From Zoogloeaceae bacterium (GTDB taxonomy: Bacteria; Pseudomonadota; Gammaproteobacteria; Burkholderiales; Rhodocyclaceae): DNA of 64,000 bases. Of this stretch, positions 39,769 through 48,755 are shown in pieces. The notes below the pieces were generated by a model, which was given only the letters and a program-made list of their open reading frames with translations, did no database searches and was not told where the DNA came from. The number at the start of each line of letters is the position of its first letter. Positions within the stretch are counted from its first letter, which is position 1. The stretch spans positions 1-64,000 of the forward strand of contig JACKMC010000013.1 of assembly GCA_024235595.1 (NCBI GenBank). Reading direction: 5' to 3'. A program made the translations under genes and the position numbers.

Positions 39769-40902
39769 ATGTCCAAGCCCAATATCTGCATCCTCGGCGC
39801 CGGTTTTGCGGCCCTCACTGCGGTCCGGGAGCTTCGCAAGCGCTCAGCCGACGTGCGCATCACCCTGATCGCCCCGCGCCCCGAGTTCATCTACCTGCCG
39901 AGCCTGATCTGGATTCCGACCGGGCTGCGCAAGGGCGATGACCTGCGCGTAGCGCTCGAGCCCTTCTTCTCGCGCCATGCGGTGGACTATGTGCGGGCGA
40001 GCGTCACCGGCGTAAGCGACGGCGGACGGCGGGTCCACACCGACTCAGGCGAGTACCGCAACGATGCCCTGCTGATCGCCTCGGGCGGGCGTTTCATCAA
40101 GAAGCTGCCCGGCATCGAGCACGCGATCACCCTGTGCGAAGGCATTCCCGCCGCCGAGCGCATTCGCGAGCGCATCCTGGCAATGGATCGCGGTCGCATC
40201 GCACTCGGCTTCGGCGGCAATCCGAACGAGCCCTCGGCAATGCGCGGCGGTCCGATGTTCGAGCTGCTGTTCGGACTGGAACGCTGGCTGCGGCGCCAGA
40301 AGCGTCGCGACAGGATCGAACTCACGTTTTTCAATGCCGCGGCAGAACCCGGCCGGCGGCTGGGCGAAGGGGCGGTCAAATCGCTGCTCGCCGAGATGGG
40401 CCGCCGGCGGATCGACACACATCTGGGCCACAAGCCGCTTCGCTTCTCCGAATCGGGAGTGGACACCGATGCCGGTCACATCGAGGCCGACCTGATTCTC
40501 TTCATGCCCGGCCTCACCGGCCCCGCATGGCTTGGCGACAGTGAATTGCCGGCTTCGCCCGGCGGCTTCGTAAAGGCGGACGAGCACTGCTCGGTCGAGG
40601 CCTGCGAGCGGGTCTTCGTTGCCGGCGACGCGGGCAGCTACCCCGGCCCCGACTGGCTCCCGAAGCAGGCCCACATGGCGGATCTGCAGGCCCGTGCGGC
40701 GGCGCAGAACCTGCTCGCCACGCTCGCCGGCCAGGCGCCGCGCGCGACCCCCAAGCCCGAACTCATCTGCATCGTCGACAGCTACGACGCCGGCATGCTC
40801 GTCTACCGCAGTCCGCGGCGCAGCTTCATGCTGCCGTCGAGCCGCGTGCTGCATTGGTCGAAGCGCTATTTCGAGTCGCATTACCTCAAGGCCATCCGAT
40901 GA
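39769..40902 (+). CDS. SQR-like FAD/NAD(P)-dependent oxidoreductase
   Basis: This 377-residue flavoprotein has an N-terminal Rossmann motif (CILGAGFAALTAVREL), a C-terminal FAD-binding segment (VFVAGDAG) and the sulfide:quinone oxidoreductase/flavocytochrome c family layout. The redox-active Cys pair of true SQR is not evident at the expected positions (Cys residues lie in ITLCEG, EHCSVEACER and LICIV), so a quinone-linked NADH- or sulfide-type activity remains open. It is the last gene of the cyd operon, 29 bp after the previous gene. Confidence 0.8.
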   Translation: MSKPNICILGAGFAALTAVRELRKRSADVRITLIAPRPEFIYLPSLIWIPTGLRKGDDLRVALEPFFSRHAVDYVRASVTGVSDGGRRVHTDSGEYRNDALLIASGGRFIKKLPGIEHAITLCEGIPAAERIRERILAMDRGRIALGFGGNPNEPSAMRGGPMFELLFGLERWLRRQKRRDRIELTFFNAAAEPGRRLGEGAVKSLLAEMGRRRIDTHLGHKPLRFSESGVDTDAGHIEADLILFMPGLTGPAWLGDSELPASPGGFVKADEHCSVEACERVFVAGDAGSYPGPDWLPKQAHMADLQARAAAQNLLATLAGQAPRATPKPELICIVDSYDAGMLVYRSPRRSFMLPSSRVLHWSKRYFESHYLKAIR

Positions 40903-41027
40903 CCCGCAGATCTGGCCAGGGCTGCCGAGCGAAACCTCGCTGCGACCTGCTTCACGGTGCTGCGATCGGGCTTCGGCCGCGCCGGCAAGCATCGCCATGG
41001 CCTATGCAGGCGATAGGAAGAATCAAC

Positions 41028-41056
41028 TTCATTATAAATTAGCATTTGCTTATATT
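41028..41056 (+). promoter_or_regulatory. Candidate promoter of the peroxiredoxin gene
   Basis: TTCATT and TATATT are spaced by 17 bp within an unusually A+T-rich patch (about 41020-41062) that also has the small palindrome AGC-ATTT-GCT. It ends 37 bp before the peroxiredoxin ATG. The -35 match is weak. Confidence 0.35.
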
Positions 41057-41093
41057 GATTTCACCGCAGATCAACGAAGCAAGGAGTAACAAC

Positions 41094-41744
41094 ATGGACA
41101 ATAACCAGCAGCAATGCCCATCCTTCCCGCGGATCAATGAACCCGCCCCCGCCTTCAAGGCCGAGACGACGTTCGGACCTCGCAGCCTCGAGGACTATCG
41201 TGGCAAGTGGCTCATCCTGTTCTCGCACCCCGCCGACTTCACGCCGGTGTGCACCACCGAGTTCATGGGCTTCGCACGCGCAGCGGACACCTTCCGCAGC
41301 ATGAACTGCGAATTGCTCGGTCTGTCGATCGACAGCCTGTTCTCACATCTGGCCTGGACCCGCAGCATCAAGCAGAACTTCGGCGTAGAGATCACTTTCC
41401 CGATCATCGAAGACCTGAAGATGGAGGTCGCCAGGGCCTACGGGATGATTCATCCGGGAGCGGGTGACACCTCTGCGGTGCGTGCAACCTTCTTCATCGA
41501 CCCCGAAGGAAAGCTGCGCGCGATGGTCTACTACCCGATGAGCAACGGCCGCTCGATCGACGAGTTCGTACGTCTCCTGCAGGCGCTGCAGACCAGCGAT
41601 GCCAACGGCGTGGCCACGCCAGAGAACTGGAAACCGGGAGAGGCGGTGATCGTCCCGCCGCCGAAGACCGCCGAAGCCGCCGAGAAACGCGCATCGGAAG
41701 GCTACGACTACGTCGATTGGTATTTCTCGAAGAAGACCCTGTAA
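41094..41744 (+). CDS. 1-Cys (Prx6-type) peroxiredoxin
   Basis: This 216-residue peroxiredoxin has peroxidatic Cys53 in HPADFTPVCTTE and the extended C-terminal domain of the Prx6/AhpC2 group (YDYVDWYFSKK). Other Cys are at 8 and 72, not at a typical 2-Cys resolving position. It reduces H2O2 or organic peroxides in the cytoplasm. AAGGAG lies seven bases before the ATG. It has its own promoter region and is followed by a hairpin. Confidence 0.92.
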   Translation: MDNNQQQCPSFPRINEPAPAFKAETTFGPRSLEDYRGKWLILFSHPADFTPVCTTEFMGFARAADTFRSMNCELLGLSIDSLFSHLAWTRSIKQNFGVEITFPIIEDLKMEVARAYGMIHPGAGDTSAVRATFFIDPEGKLRAMVYYPMSNGRSIDEFVRLLQALQTSDANGVATPENWKPGEAVIVPPPKTAEAAEKRASEGYDYVDWYFSKKTL

Positions 41745-41754
41745 GCAGCAGCAT

Positions 41755-41787
41755 GCGGCCGCGATCCGGTGAAAGGATCGCGGCCGC
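41755..41787 (+). terminator. Strong hairpin after the peroxiredoxin gene
   Basis: GCGGCCGCGATCC and GGATCGCGGCCGC form a perfect 13-bp stem with a seven-base loop, 11 bp after the stop codon. No T-run follows, so termination may be partial. Confidence 0.6.
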
Positions 41788-41846
41788 GCTTCAGTCAACG
41801 CATCGGGATCCTCCACCTAAGAACATCACCTCCGGCCGAAGCACAC

Positions 41847-42842
41847 ATGAGCAGCGCAAACCCCACCGACCACACCGCCACCCCGGCCCTGCAGGCTAGC
41901 CGGCTGGCACACTTCCCGATCTCGCTGTTCTCCATCGTGATGGGGACCGCGGGGCTCGCGATTGGCTGGCAGAAAGCCGCACATTTGCTGGGCTGGCCCA
42001 ACGCCGTCGGGCTTGCTCTCACGCTGCTCGCGAGCGTCGTCTTCGCCATCACCGCGATCTTCTATGCAGCCAAGCTCGCGCGCCATCCCGAGGCGGTCGC
42101 GGCAGAGCGCCTGCATCCGGTGCGGATGAACTTCTTCCCCACCTTCTCGATCGGCATCCTGCTGCTGGCAATCGCCTGGAGTGGCCCCGCGCCGGCCGCG
42201 GCAGGCTGGCTGTGGGCCGCCGGCGCAGCCGTTCATCTGGCCTTCACCTTGATGACGATGAGCAGCTGGATCCATCACACCCATTTCGAAGTCCATCATC
42301 TCAACCCCGCCTGGTTCATTCCGGTGGTCGGCAACATCATCGTTCCGGTGGTCGGGGTGCGCTACGCTCCGGTCGAGATCTCGTGGTTTTTCTTCAGCAT
42401 CGGCCTGGTGTTCTGGATGATCCTGTTCACCGTGGTGATGTACCGCCTGTTCTTCCACGCACCGCTCGCGCTGCGTCTCACGCCGACCCTGTTCATCCTG
42501 CTGGCACCTCCGTCGGTGGGCTTCATCGCCTACAGCAACCTGGTCGGCGGGCTCGATGCCTTCGGCCACATCCTTTACCACACGGCCCTGTTTCTGGCGC
42601 TGCTGCTCGCAAGCAACGCGCTGCGCTTCTTTCGCATCCCGTTCTTCGCCTCGGCGTGGGCCTATTCCTTCCCGCTGGCGGCGCTGAGCATTGCCACGCT
42701 TCGCATGGCGGAGCTGGGCGGCAGCCCCTTCTTCGGCGTGCTGGGCGGCGCGCTTCTGGTGCTCACCAGCGGCGTCATCGCGCTCCTCGCCGCGCGCACC
42801 GTCAAGGCCATTGCGGCGGGCGAGATCTGCAAACCCGAATGA
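41847..42842 (+). CDS. TehA/SLAC1-family (TDT) anion channel or transporter
   Basis: This 331-residue membrane protein has about ten transmembrane helices. The central NPAWFIPVVGNIIVP and ISWFFFSIGL segments match the TehA/SLAC1 family, the latter carrying the Phe region that gates the pore. Family members pass small anions or export tellurite or C4-dicarboxylate-like compounds; the substrate here is unknown. The ATG is chosen to match the family N-terminus. Confidence 0.85.
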   Translation: MSSANPTDHTATPALQASRLAHFPISLFSIVMGTAGLAIGWQKAAHLLGWPNAVGLALTLLASVVFAITAIFYAAKLARHPEAVAAERLHPVRMNFFPTFSIGILLLAIAWSGPAPAAAGWLWAAGAAVHLAFTLMTMSSWIHHTHFEVHHLNPAWFIPVVGNIIVPVVGVRYAPVEISWFFFSIGLVFWMILFTVVMYRLFFHAPLALRLTPTLFILLAPPSVGFIAYSNLVGGLDAFGHILYHTALFLALLLASNALRFFRIPFFASAWAYSFPLAALSIATLRMAELGGSPFFGVLGGALLVLTSGVIALLAARTVKAIAAGEICKPE

Positions 42843-42916
42843 CTCGGCGTGGCGCGCTGGCAGTCGAAGCGCGCTTCGCACATACTCGCAGGCAATCATC
42901 CCAGAGGAGCCTGCAA

Positions 42917-43612
42917 GTGACCGAAACCAGTTCGCTCGCCATTCCCGCGTTCGCTGCGCCCACACTGCCGGTCGCGGACGGCAATACGCAATTCCCGGTA
43001 CGTCGCGTCTTCTGCGTTGGGCGCAACTACGCGGCACACGCCCGCGAGATGGGCGCCGACCCGCAGGCCGAGCCGCCCTTCTTCTTCATGAAGCCGGCCA
43101 CCGCGGTACAACACCACGGCCGTATCGCCTACCCGACCCGCACCGAGGACTATCACCACGAGGTCGAGCTGGTCGTCGCACTGTCGAACGGCGGACGCGA
43201 CATCCCGGTGGTGGCGGCGCTCGACAGGGTCTTCGGTTACGGCGTCGGGCTCGACCTGACCCGTCGCGACGTTCAGGCCGCGCTCAAGAAGTCGGGAAAA
43301 TCCTGGGAGATGGGCAAGTGCGCAGACCAGTCCGCCCCGGTCTCGGCGATCACTCCGGTGGCGACATGCGGACATCCAGCGAGTGGTGCAATCCGCCTCA
43401 CGGTGAACGACAGGATCGTGCAGCAGGGTGACCTCGCGGACATGATCCTGGATGTGCCGCACATCATCGCCGAGCTATCCACCTGGTTCGAACTCATGCC
43501 CGGCGACCTGCTCTTCACCGGCACCCCGGAAGGCGTGGGACCGCTCCAAAGGGGCGATCACCTGCTCGCCGAAGTATCCGGCCTCGCAAGGCTCGAGCTG
43601 GAGCTGGTGTAG
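42917..43612 (+). CDS. Fumarylacetoacetate hydrolase-family protein
   Basis: This 231-residue enzyme of the FAH superfamily (fumarylpyruvate hydrolase-like) has VFCVGRNYAAHAREMG, the metal-binding EDYHHEVELVVAL and GYGVGLDLTRRD segments and the C-terminal LFTGTPEGVGPL. It likely hydrolyses a C-C bond in a beta-diketo acid or decarboxylates oxaloacetate. GTG start after GAGGAG. Confidence 0.88.
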   Translation: MTETSSLAIPAFAAPTLPVADGNTQFPVRRVFCVGRNYAAHAREMGADPQAEPPFFFMKPATAVQHHGRIAYPTRTEDYHHEVELVVALSNGGRDIPVVAALDRVFGYGVGLDLTRRDVQAALKKSGKSWEMGKCADQSAPVSAITPVATCGHPASGAIRLTVNDRIVQQGDLADMILDVPHIIAELSTWFELMPGDLLFTGTPEGVGPLQRGDHLLAEVSGLARLELELV

Positions 43613-43754
43613 CCCGGCGCGGCGGGCGGGCCGTCGCGCATTGCATCACCTGCCTGCATCGCTCCTTGCGGCCGGGAATTTCTTCGTCTAGCCTGATTGC
43701 ATAAGGCTTTCTGGCCTGCCACCCTTTCCGACCACGGGATCGAGGCAATGACAG

Positions 43755-45413
43755 GTGACGCATAGGTTCGATAACCGGGCGGCTGGCGCCTGGCGGTGGC
43801 GCAAGCGGCTTTGCAGGTCGCTCCTTCGCGCCACCGTCGTGTTCATGATCGGCGCCACGGTCCTGAACGTCACCGGACTCGACAAGATGTTCGGCGAGTG
43901 GTCGCAGATCATCGCCGGCCACCTGCTCAAGGACACCTACGGCAAGAAGGCCCAGAAGGACACTGTCGTGGTGCTCTTCAGCGAGGAAGATCTCAGGCGG
44001 CTCGAGACCTACTTTCCGGTTCCCTACGCGGTCCATGGCGATGTCCTGAACGCCATTTCGCTGTATTCGCCGCGCGCGGTATTCATCGACTTCGCCTTTG
44101 GCGACGAAGCGCGGCCAGACGATTCGCGGCCCGAGCTGCTCGCCGGAGTCGATGCGCTCACCTGTCGGGGCGCAGCGGCGGATTGCCATCCAGTCGACGT
44201 TTTCCTTGCGGTGGTAGGCCGCGGGTGCCCGCCCGCGGAGCAGACACCGGAATGCGGCCAGCCGCAGCGCAATCGCTGGGGCCTGCTGGCCGAACTCGAC
44301 GAGCGCCTGTGCATCGCGCCGGACGGCGACCCCGGGTATTGTCGTGGCAGGGGGCCGGTCCCGGTGAACGTGAACATCCTGCCGCCGGACGCCGAGGAAG
44401 GCGTGCTCAACTATCACGCCTACGGCTCCGACGGCGCCGACGGCGCCACCTGCTCCGCACGGGGCTGCGACGTGAAACCACCGCTGTCGCCCGCCTTCGC
44501 CCTTGCGGGTGTCTGGACGCCCGCCGTCTCACCCATCGAGATCGTGTGGATCGACAGGCCGCCAGCCCCAAGCAGGGCGGATGACATGTGCCGGCCACGG
44601 CCGCTGCTCGAGCTCCTGTCGAAGGGCAAGGCGAGCGTAATCGCCCGTTGCCCCTACACCGACTTTCTCCATGTCAGCCAGCTTCTCGAGGATTCAAAAG
44701 GCGAACTGTCGCCGCGTCTGCAAGGCAAGCGGGTGATCTACGGCGCCGATTTCAGGCTCGCCGGCGACCGCCTCCCGGTCGCCCTCTATGGTGAGCTCCC
44801 GGGGGCATTCGTCCATGCCATGGCCCTCGACAACCTGCTGACCTTCGGCGATGGGGCAAAGCGCCCGGCACCGAAGAACGACTGGCCGCTGGTCGCGATG
44901 GCGCTTTTCGTGGGTTTCGTGCCGCGATCGCCGCTTCGCCAGGTAAATATCCTGGATCGCTGGCGTGTCATGCGCTTGGTCCTGTTCGTCATCGTGCTCG
45001 CAAGCCTGCCGGCCCTGTTCTGGCTGGCAAGCACCCCGCAAGCGCCGGTCGCCCTCATCTGCATGGCGCTTGCCTATCTATTGATTCGCAGCTTCTTCGA
45101 ACCCCTGATGCTTGTCATCGGTGTGACCAGTCTGGGCGCCGCCTGGGTGTCATATTGCCTGTTGAACTTCGGCCCGGTGAACATCATCTCGATGATCGCG
45201 ATGTTCGAACTCGCCCGCCTCGCTCAGGCGGTGATCGACGACTGGCATGCAAAAGCCTCTGCGCTCGACGCCGACCTCGCCCTGGACGAAGTGCCCCGCT
45301 GGGTTCGCGGCTTCGTCAATCTGCTGCACCGCATCCTGAACACCCTCGACTCGAAAGGAGACTTCGAATGCAAACAACCGGTGTCGGAAAGATCCTCACA
45401 GTGCTCGCCCTGA
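43755..45413 (+). CDS. CHASE2-domain membrane protein without output domain
   Basis: This 552-residue protein has an N-terminal transmembrane helix (about 25-45), a large extracytoplasmic CHASE2 domain (VVLFSEEDLRRLETYFPVPY; AVFIDFAFGDEARPDD; GKRVIYGADFRLAGDRLP) and three C-terminal transmembrane helices (about 410-500). Most CHASE2 proteins continue into a kinase or cyclase; this one ends with a short polar tail. GTG start; an ATG seven bases upstream is closed at once by a stop. Its end overlaps the next gene by 46 bp. Confidence 0.82.
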   Translation: MTHRFDNRAAGAWRWRKRLCRSLLRATVVFMIGATVLNVTGLDKMFGEWSQIIAGHLLKDTYGKKAQKDTVVVLFSEEDLRRLETYFPVPYAVHGDVLNAISLYSPRAVFIDFAFGDEARPDDSRPELLAGVDALTCRGAAADCHPVDVFLAVVGRGCPPAEQTPECGQPQRNRWGLLAELDERLCIAPDGDPGYCRGRGPVPVNVNILPPDAEEGVLNYHAYGSDGADGATCSARGCDVKPPLSPAFALAGVWTPAVSPIEIVWIDRPPAPSRADDMCRPRPLLELLSKGKASVIARCPYTDFLHVSQLLEDSKGELSPRLQGKRVIYGADFRLAGDRLPVALYGELPGAFVHAMALDNLLTFGDGAKRPAPKNDWPLVAMALFVGFVPRSPLRQVNILDRWRVMRLVLFVIVLASLPALFWLASTPQAPVALICMALAYLLIRSFFEPLMLVIGVTSLGAAWVSYCLLNFGPVNIISMIAMFELARLAQAVIDDWHAKASALDADLALDEVPRWVRGFVNLLHRILNTLDSKGDFECKQPVSERSSQCSP

Positions 45414-45748
45414 GCTTGCCCGGTGTCGGTGTCGGCGCGGCATGGGCAACCGAAGTCATCCACATCAAGACGCCCGCCATCAAGCTCTACGAGAGCAGCG
45501 CCTCCGGCGCGAGCTTCCGCTCCATCAGCAGGCAGGATGCCGAGACATCCCTGCCCTGGCCGGTGAAGGCCGGCCCGCAAAAGGGCATGCTCCAGGTCGT
45601 GGTCGGCGGACAGCCGGTCTGGGTCAAGATATTCGCGATCAGGACGGACACCCCCGTCAGCTCGAAGGTCACCGCAACCCCCCTGGCGCCCGGCGCTCGC
45701 GACCACATCGGGGGTGTCACCCGCGCCATCAAGGAGCCAAGCCGATGA
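45368..45748 (+). CDS. Small secreted protein of the CHASE2-M48 operon
   Basis: This 126-residue protein has a Sec signal peptide (cleavage near AWA-TEV, residue 27) and a domain with an SH3-like pattern (IKTPAIKLYESSASGASF; PQKGMLQVVVGGQPVWVKIF). AAGGAG lies seven bases before the ATG. Its stop overlaps the start of the peptidase gene (ATGA). The function is unknown; a periplasmic partner of the CHASE2 protein or peptidase is likely. Confidence 0.75.
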   Translation: MQTTGVGKILTVLALSLPGVGVGAAWATEVIHIKTPAIKLYESSASGASFRSISRQDAETSLPWPVKAGPQKGMLQVVVGGQPVWVKIFAIRTDTPVSSKVTATPLAPGARDHIGGVTRAIKEPSR

Positions 45749-47256
45749 AATCGACCACCGTATTGCTTGCGCCCCTGTGCGCCCTGCTGCTCAATGCCTG
45801 CGTCACCACCCAGGGCGCTGGCCCGGGCGCAAAGGATGAAGGCGCCACCAGCATTGCAAGCGTCTTTGCGCCGGTGACGAAGCTCTTCTCCACGCCCGGC
45901 AGCGACGCCCCGCTCTACGAACAGTTGGCCCAGGGTAGCTACCAGCCCTCGGAGATGGCGATTGGTGTCGACAAGGATCTCGCACAGCGACGTGGTCGCG
46001 GGCTTGGCTACGTGCGCCAGCGCGAACTCGAGGCGAAGCTCGCCGACATCCACCAGCGGATCCTCAAGGCCAGTGGCATCGACGGCGTGCCGGGAGAAGT
46101 CATGATTCTCGCCAATCCCGCGCCTGAAGCCCTGTCCACGCCCGATGGCAACATCTATATCGCGATGCAATGGCTGCGCTCGGTGGACAGCGAGGATGAA
46201 CTGGCCGCGATTATCGCGCACGAAACCTCGCATGTGCTGTTGCACCACCACAGCTCCGACATGGTCAACCACATGCAGAAGCGGCTCGAGACCCTGCAGC
46301 AGACCGGAATCGCGGTAAAGAACCAGATCGAGAAGGTAGACGTCGCATCGAAATCCGACACCAAGTCGATGCGCCGGACGATCCTCGCCACCGAGCTGAC
46401 GCAGAAGCTGGTGCTGCCCGTCTGGAGTCGGCGCCAGGAAACCGAGGCCGACCTGCTGGGCCTCGACCTGCTCATCAAGGCGGGTTACTCGCCGCTGGCG
46501 ATGTCCTCGATGCTCGAGAAACTCGACGCCTGGGAGAAGGCCAACACCGAACAGGACGAGGCCTTCCAGCGCCGCATCAGCGAGCTCGCCATGCAGGACC
46601 TCGCCCAGGCACTGAAGCTGGTTTTCTCGCGTGCCGTGGCGGATTTCGCGAGCAACCACCCGCCCACCGACGCACGTCTCGAAGACCTCGCCCAATACCA
46701 CCAGAAACATTACGAGTCGATCGAGATCACCGACGCCGACCCCGGGGCATGGGCGCGCTTCACCGCACGTCGATCGGTCGCCGACATGATTTCGAGCTAT
46801 ACCAGTGCATTCGAAGCCTACGACCTGATTCGCAGGAGCGAAGCCGCCGAAGCGATGAACAAGGCACGACGCGCTGTGAGCGGCGAGGCCCGGCGCCACG
46901 CCTATCCGAACTGGGTGGCCTCGAAGGCCTCGTCGCTGCTTGGCCGCAAGGCGGACGCCGCGCGCTATCTCAAGGTCGCGCTCGCCTCGCCCGAACCATC
47001 GGCACAGCTCTATTACGACATCATCGATGTGTACGAGTCGCAAAGGCAATACCAGAACGCGGTGTTCTGGATCGACAAGGCCGAATCACGCTTCGACGAT
47101 GCGCCCGAATGGATCGTCGAACGAATCCGCCTCTATCGCAAGATGGGCAAGAAGAAGGAAGTAGCGCAGCTGTTGATCGAATGCGGAATCGATTCCCCGC
47201 AAATAAAGCGGGACTGCGACCAGGCCGCGCAGGACGAAAAACCGAGCGGCGCCTGA
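45745..47256 (+). CDS. M48-family metallopeptidase lipoprotein with TPR-like tail
   Basis: This 503-residue protein has a lipoprotein signal peptide (LLLNAC, lipid Cys19), an M48 zinc peptidase domain with H159-E160-x-x-H163 (IIAHETSHVLLHHH) and the downstream Glu in QETEADLLGLDLL, and a C-terminal helical region with TPR-like pairs. It resembles BepA/LoiP-type envelope quality-control proteases. It is coupled to the two upstream genes, forming a CHASE2 / secreted / protease operon. Confidence 0.87.
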   Translation: MKSTTVLLAPLCALLLNACVTTQGAGPGAKDEGATSIASVFAPVTKLFSTPGSDAPLYEQLAQGSYQPSEMAIGVDKDLAQRRGRGLGYVRQRELEAKLADIHQRILKASGIDGVPGEVMILANPAPEALSTPDGNIYIAMQWLRSVDSEDELAAIIAHETSHVLLHHHSSDMVNHMQKRLETLQQTGIAVKNQIEKVDVASKSDTKSMRRTILATELTQKLVLPVWSRRQETEADLLGLDLLIKAGYSPLAMSSMLEKLDAWEKANTEQDEAFQRRISELAMQDLAQALKLVFSRAVADFASNHPPTDARLEDLAQYHQKHYESIEITDADPGAWARFTARRSVADMISSYTSAFEAYDLIRRSEAAEAMNKARRAVSGEARRHAYPNWVASKASSLLGRKADAARYLKVALASPEPSAQLYYDIIDVYESQRQYQNAVFWIDKAESRFDDAPEWIVERIRLYRKMGKKKEVAQLLIECGIDSPQIKRDCDQAAQDEKPSGA

Positions 47257-47289
47257 TACGTCGCGCCGTTTCCCGCTCACCTCACAAAT

Positions 47290-47328
47290 GGGAAACCGGC
47301 CTTGCCCCAAGTTGTGGAGCAAGGCCGG
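47290..47328 (-). terminator. Terminator downstream of tRNA-Leu
   Basis: CCGGCCTTGC and GCAAGGCCGG form a perfect 10-bp stem with a 13-base loop. On the minus strand it is followed by TTTCCCATTT. It ends 23 bp from the tRNA 3' end and also lies after the M48 gene stop on the plus strand. Confidence 0.7.
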
Positions 47329-47350
47329 CAGAGGGTCTTGCGCTGATTGT

Positions 47351-47435
47351 TGGTGCCCAGAAAGGGACTCGAACCCCCACGCCTCTCGGCGCCAGAACCT
47401 AAATCTGGTGCGTCTACCAATTCCGCCATCTGGGC
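47351..47435 (-). tRNA. tRNA-Leu (anticodon UAG)
   Basis: The minus strand reads as a complete class II tRNA: acceptor GCCCAGA/TCTGGGC, D-arm TGGCGGAATTGGTAGACGCA, anticodon stem CCAGA/TCTGG enclosing TTTAGGT, a long variable arm, T-arm GTTCGAGTC and an encoded CCA end. The anticodon UAG reads CUN leucine codons. Confidence 0.97.
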
Positions 47436-47666
47436 CCGCCGGCGCCGCGCACCGGAGAGGTCGCGATTATACACGCCGGCCCGGTTTGGGACAGCCATCG
47501 GGCGGCCCCAATCCGGGCCCGGTAGCCGGGCCCGTCCCTCCGCGTTGCGGCCCTCCCTCTGAACCTCCACCCGCCACATGCGGTCGATACAAGCAATCGG
47601 CCCGCTTTCAAGCGTATCGACGCCGACGGGCGGTCGACTAGACTGAAACGAAAAAGAGGGGGAGCC

Positions 47667-48755
47667 ATGACAAGCGTCAGTCAGTTCCAGGTCGACTTCA
47701 CGCGTTTCCTCGACCCGCAGGGTGAAGCGCTCGCACCGCTGCCCGATTTTGCGCAGGATCCGGCAGTGCTGCTGCCGCTCTACCGCGCAATGCACCTGAC
47801 CCGCATCTTCGACAGCAAGGCCATCGCCCTGCAGCGCACCGGCAAGCTCGGTACCTTCGCCTCGGCGCTCGGGCAGGAGGCGGTCGGCGTCGGCGTCGCC
47901 AGCGCGATGGCCGGGGAAGATGTGCTGGTGCCCTCCTACCGTGACCACGGTGCGCAGTTCCTGCGCGGCGTGAAGATGGAGGAGGTGCTGCTTTACTGGG
48001 GCGGCGACGAGAGCGGCAGCAACTACGCGGGCCCGCGCAGCGATTTTCCGGTCTGCGTGCCGATCGCCACCCAGGTCTGTCATGCAGCCGGTGCCGCCTA
48101 TGCGTTCAAGTTGCGCGAGGAAGCGCGGGTTGCGGTGTGCTTCCTCGGTGACGGTGCCACATCGAAAGGCGATTTCTACGAAGGCCTGAATTTTGCCGCG
48201 GCCTGGCAGGCGCCGATGGTGGTGATCATCAACAACAACCAGTGGGCCATCTCGGTGCCGCGCGAGCGCCAGACGGCCGCCCGCACCCTGGCGCAGAAGG
48301 CGATCGCCGCAGGCATCGAAGGCGTGCAGGTGGACGGCAACGACATCGTGGCGGTGCGCCACGCGGCACAGCAGGCGCTCGACAAGGCGCGCGACGGCGG
48401 CGGGCCGGCGGTGATCGAGGCGATCAGCTACCGCCTCGGCGACCACACCACCGCCGACGACGCGACGCGCTACCGCGATGCCGAAGCGGTGGAAAAACAA
48501 TGGGCCTTCGAGCCCATCCTGCGCTTGCGCAACTACCTGCTGCGGCTCGAGGCCTGGGACGCCAAGCGCGAGGAGCAACTGGTCAAGGAATGCACCGAGG
48601 CGGTCAACGCCGCGGTCGAGGCCTATCTCGCGACCCCGCCACCGCCCGTCACGGCAATGTTCGACCAGCTCTTCGCGACGCTCCCGCCCGCCATGCAGGC
48701 CCAGCTCGACACGGCGCTGCGCTTCGAGAACAAGCAAGGAGGCGGACATGGCTGA
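47667..48755 (+). CDS. pdhA: 2-oxoacid dehydrogenase E1 component, alpha subunit
   Basis: This 362-residue thiamine diphosphate-dependent E1 alpha chain (pyruvate or branched-chain 2-oxoacid type) has the ThDP motif GDG...NN (LGDGATSKGDFYEGLNFAAA, then INNNQWAIS) and the E1alpha lead LPLYRAMHLTRIFDSKAI. GGGGGAG precedes the ATG. It overlaps the E1 beta gene by 8 bp. The operon has E1alpha-E1beta-E2 without an adjacent E3. The substrate (pyruvate versus branched-chain oxoacids) cannot be fixed from sequence. Confidence 0.88.
   Translation: MTSVSQFQVDFTRFLDPQGEALAPLPDFAQDPAVLLPLYRAMHLTRIFDSKAIALQRTGKLGTFASALGQEAVGVGVASAMAGEDVLVPSYRDHGAQFLRGVKMEEVLLYWGGDESGSNYAGPRSDFPVCVPIATQVCHAAGAAYAFKLREEARVAVCFLGDGATSKGDFYEGLNFAAAWQAPMVVIINNNQWAISVPRERQTAARTLAQKAIAAGIEGVQVDGNDIVAVRHAAQQALDKARDGGGPAVIEAISYRLGDHTTADDATRYRDAEAVEKQWAFEPILRLRNYLLRLEAWDAKREEQLVKECTEAVNAAVEAYLATPPPPVTAMFDQLFATLPPAMQAQLDTALRFENKQGGGHG

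Noticed and set aside
39769..40902. True sulfide:quinone oxidoreductase
   Set aside because: The redox-active Cys pair is not at the expected places, so only SQR-like is claimed.
41051..41074. FNR-type box before the peroxiredoxin gene (TTGAT and ATCAA halves)
   Set aside because: The half-sites are spaced by 10 bases instead of 4, so it does not fit an FNR dimer site.
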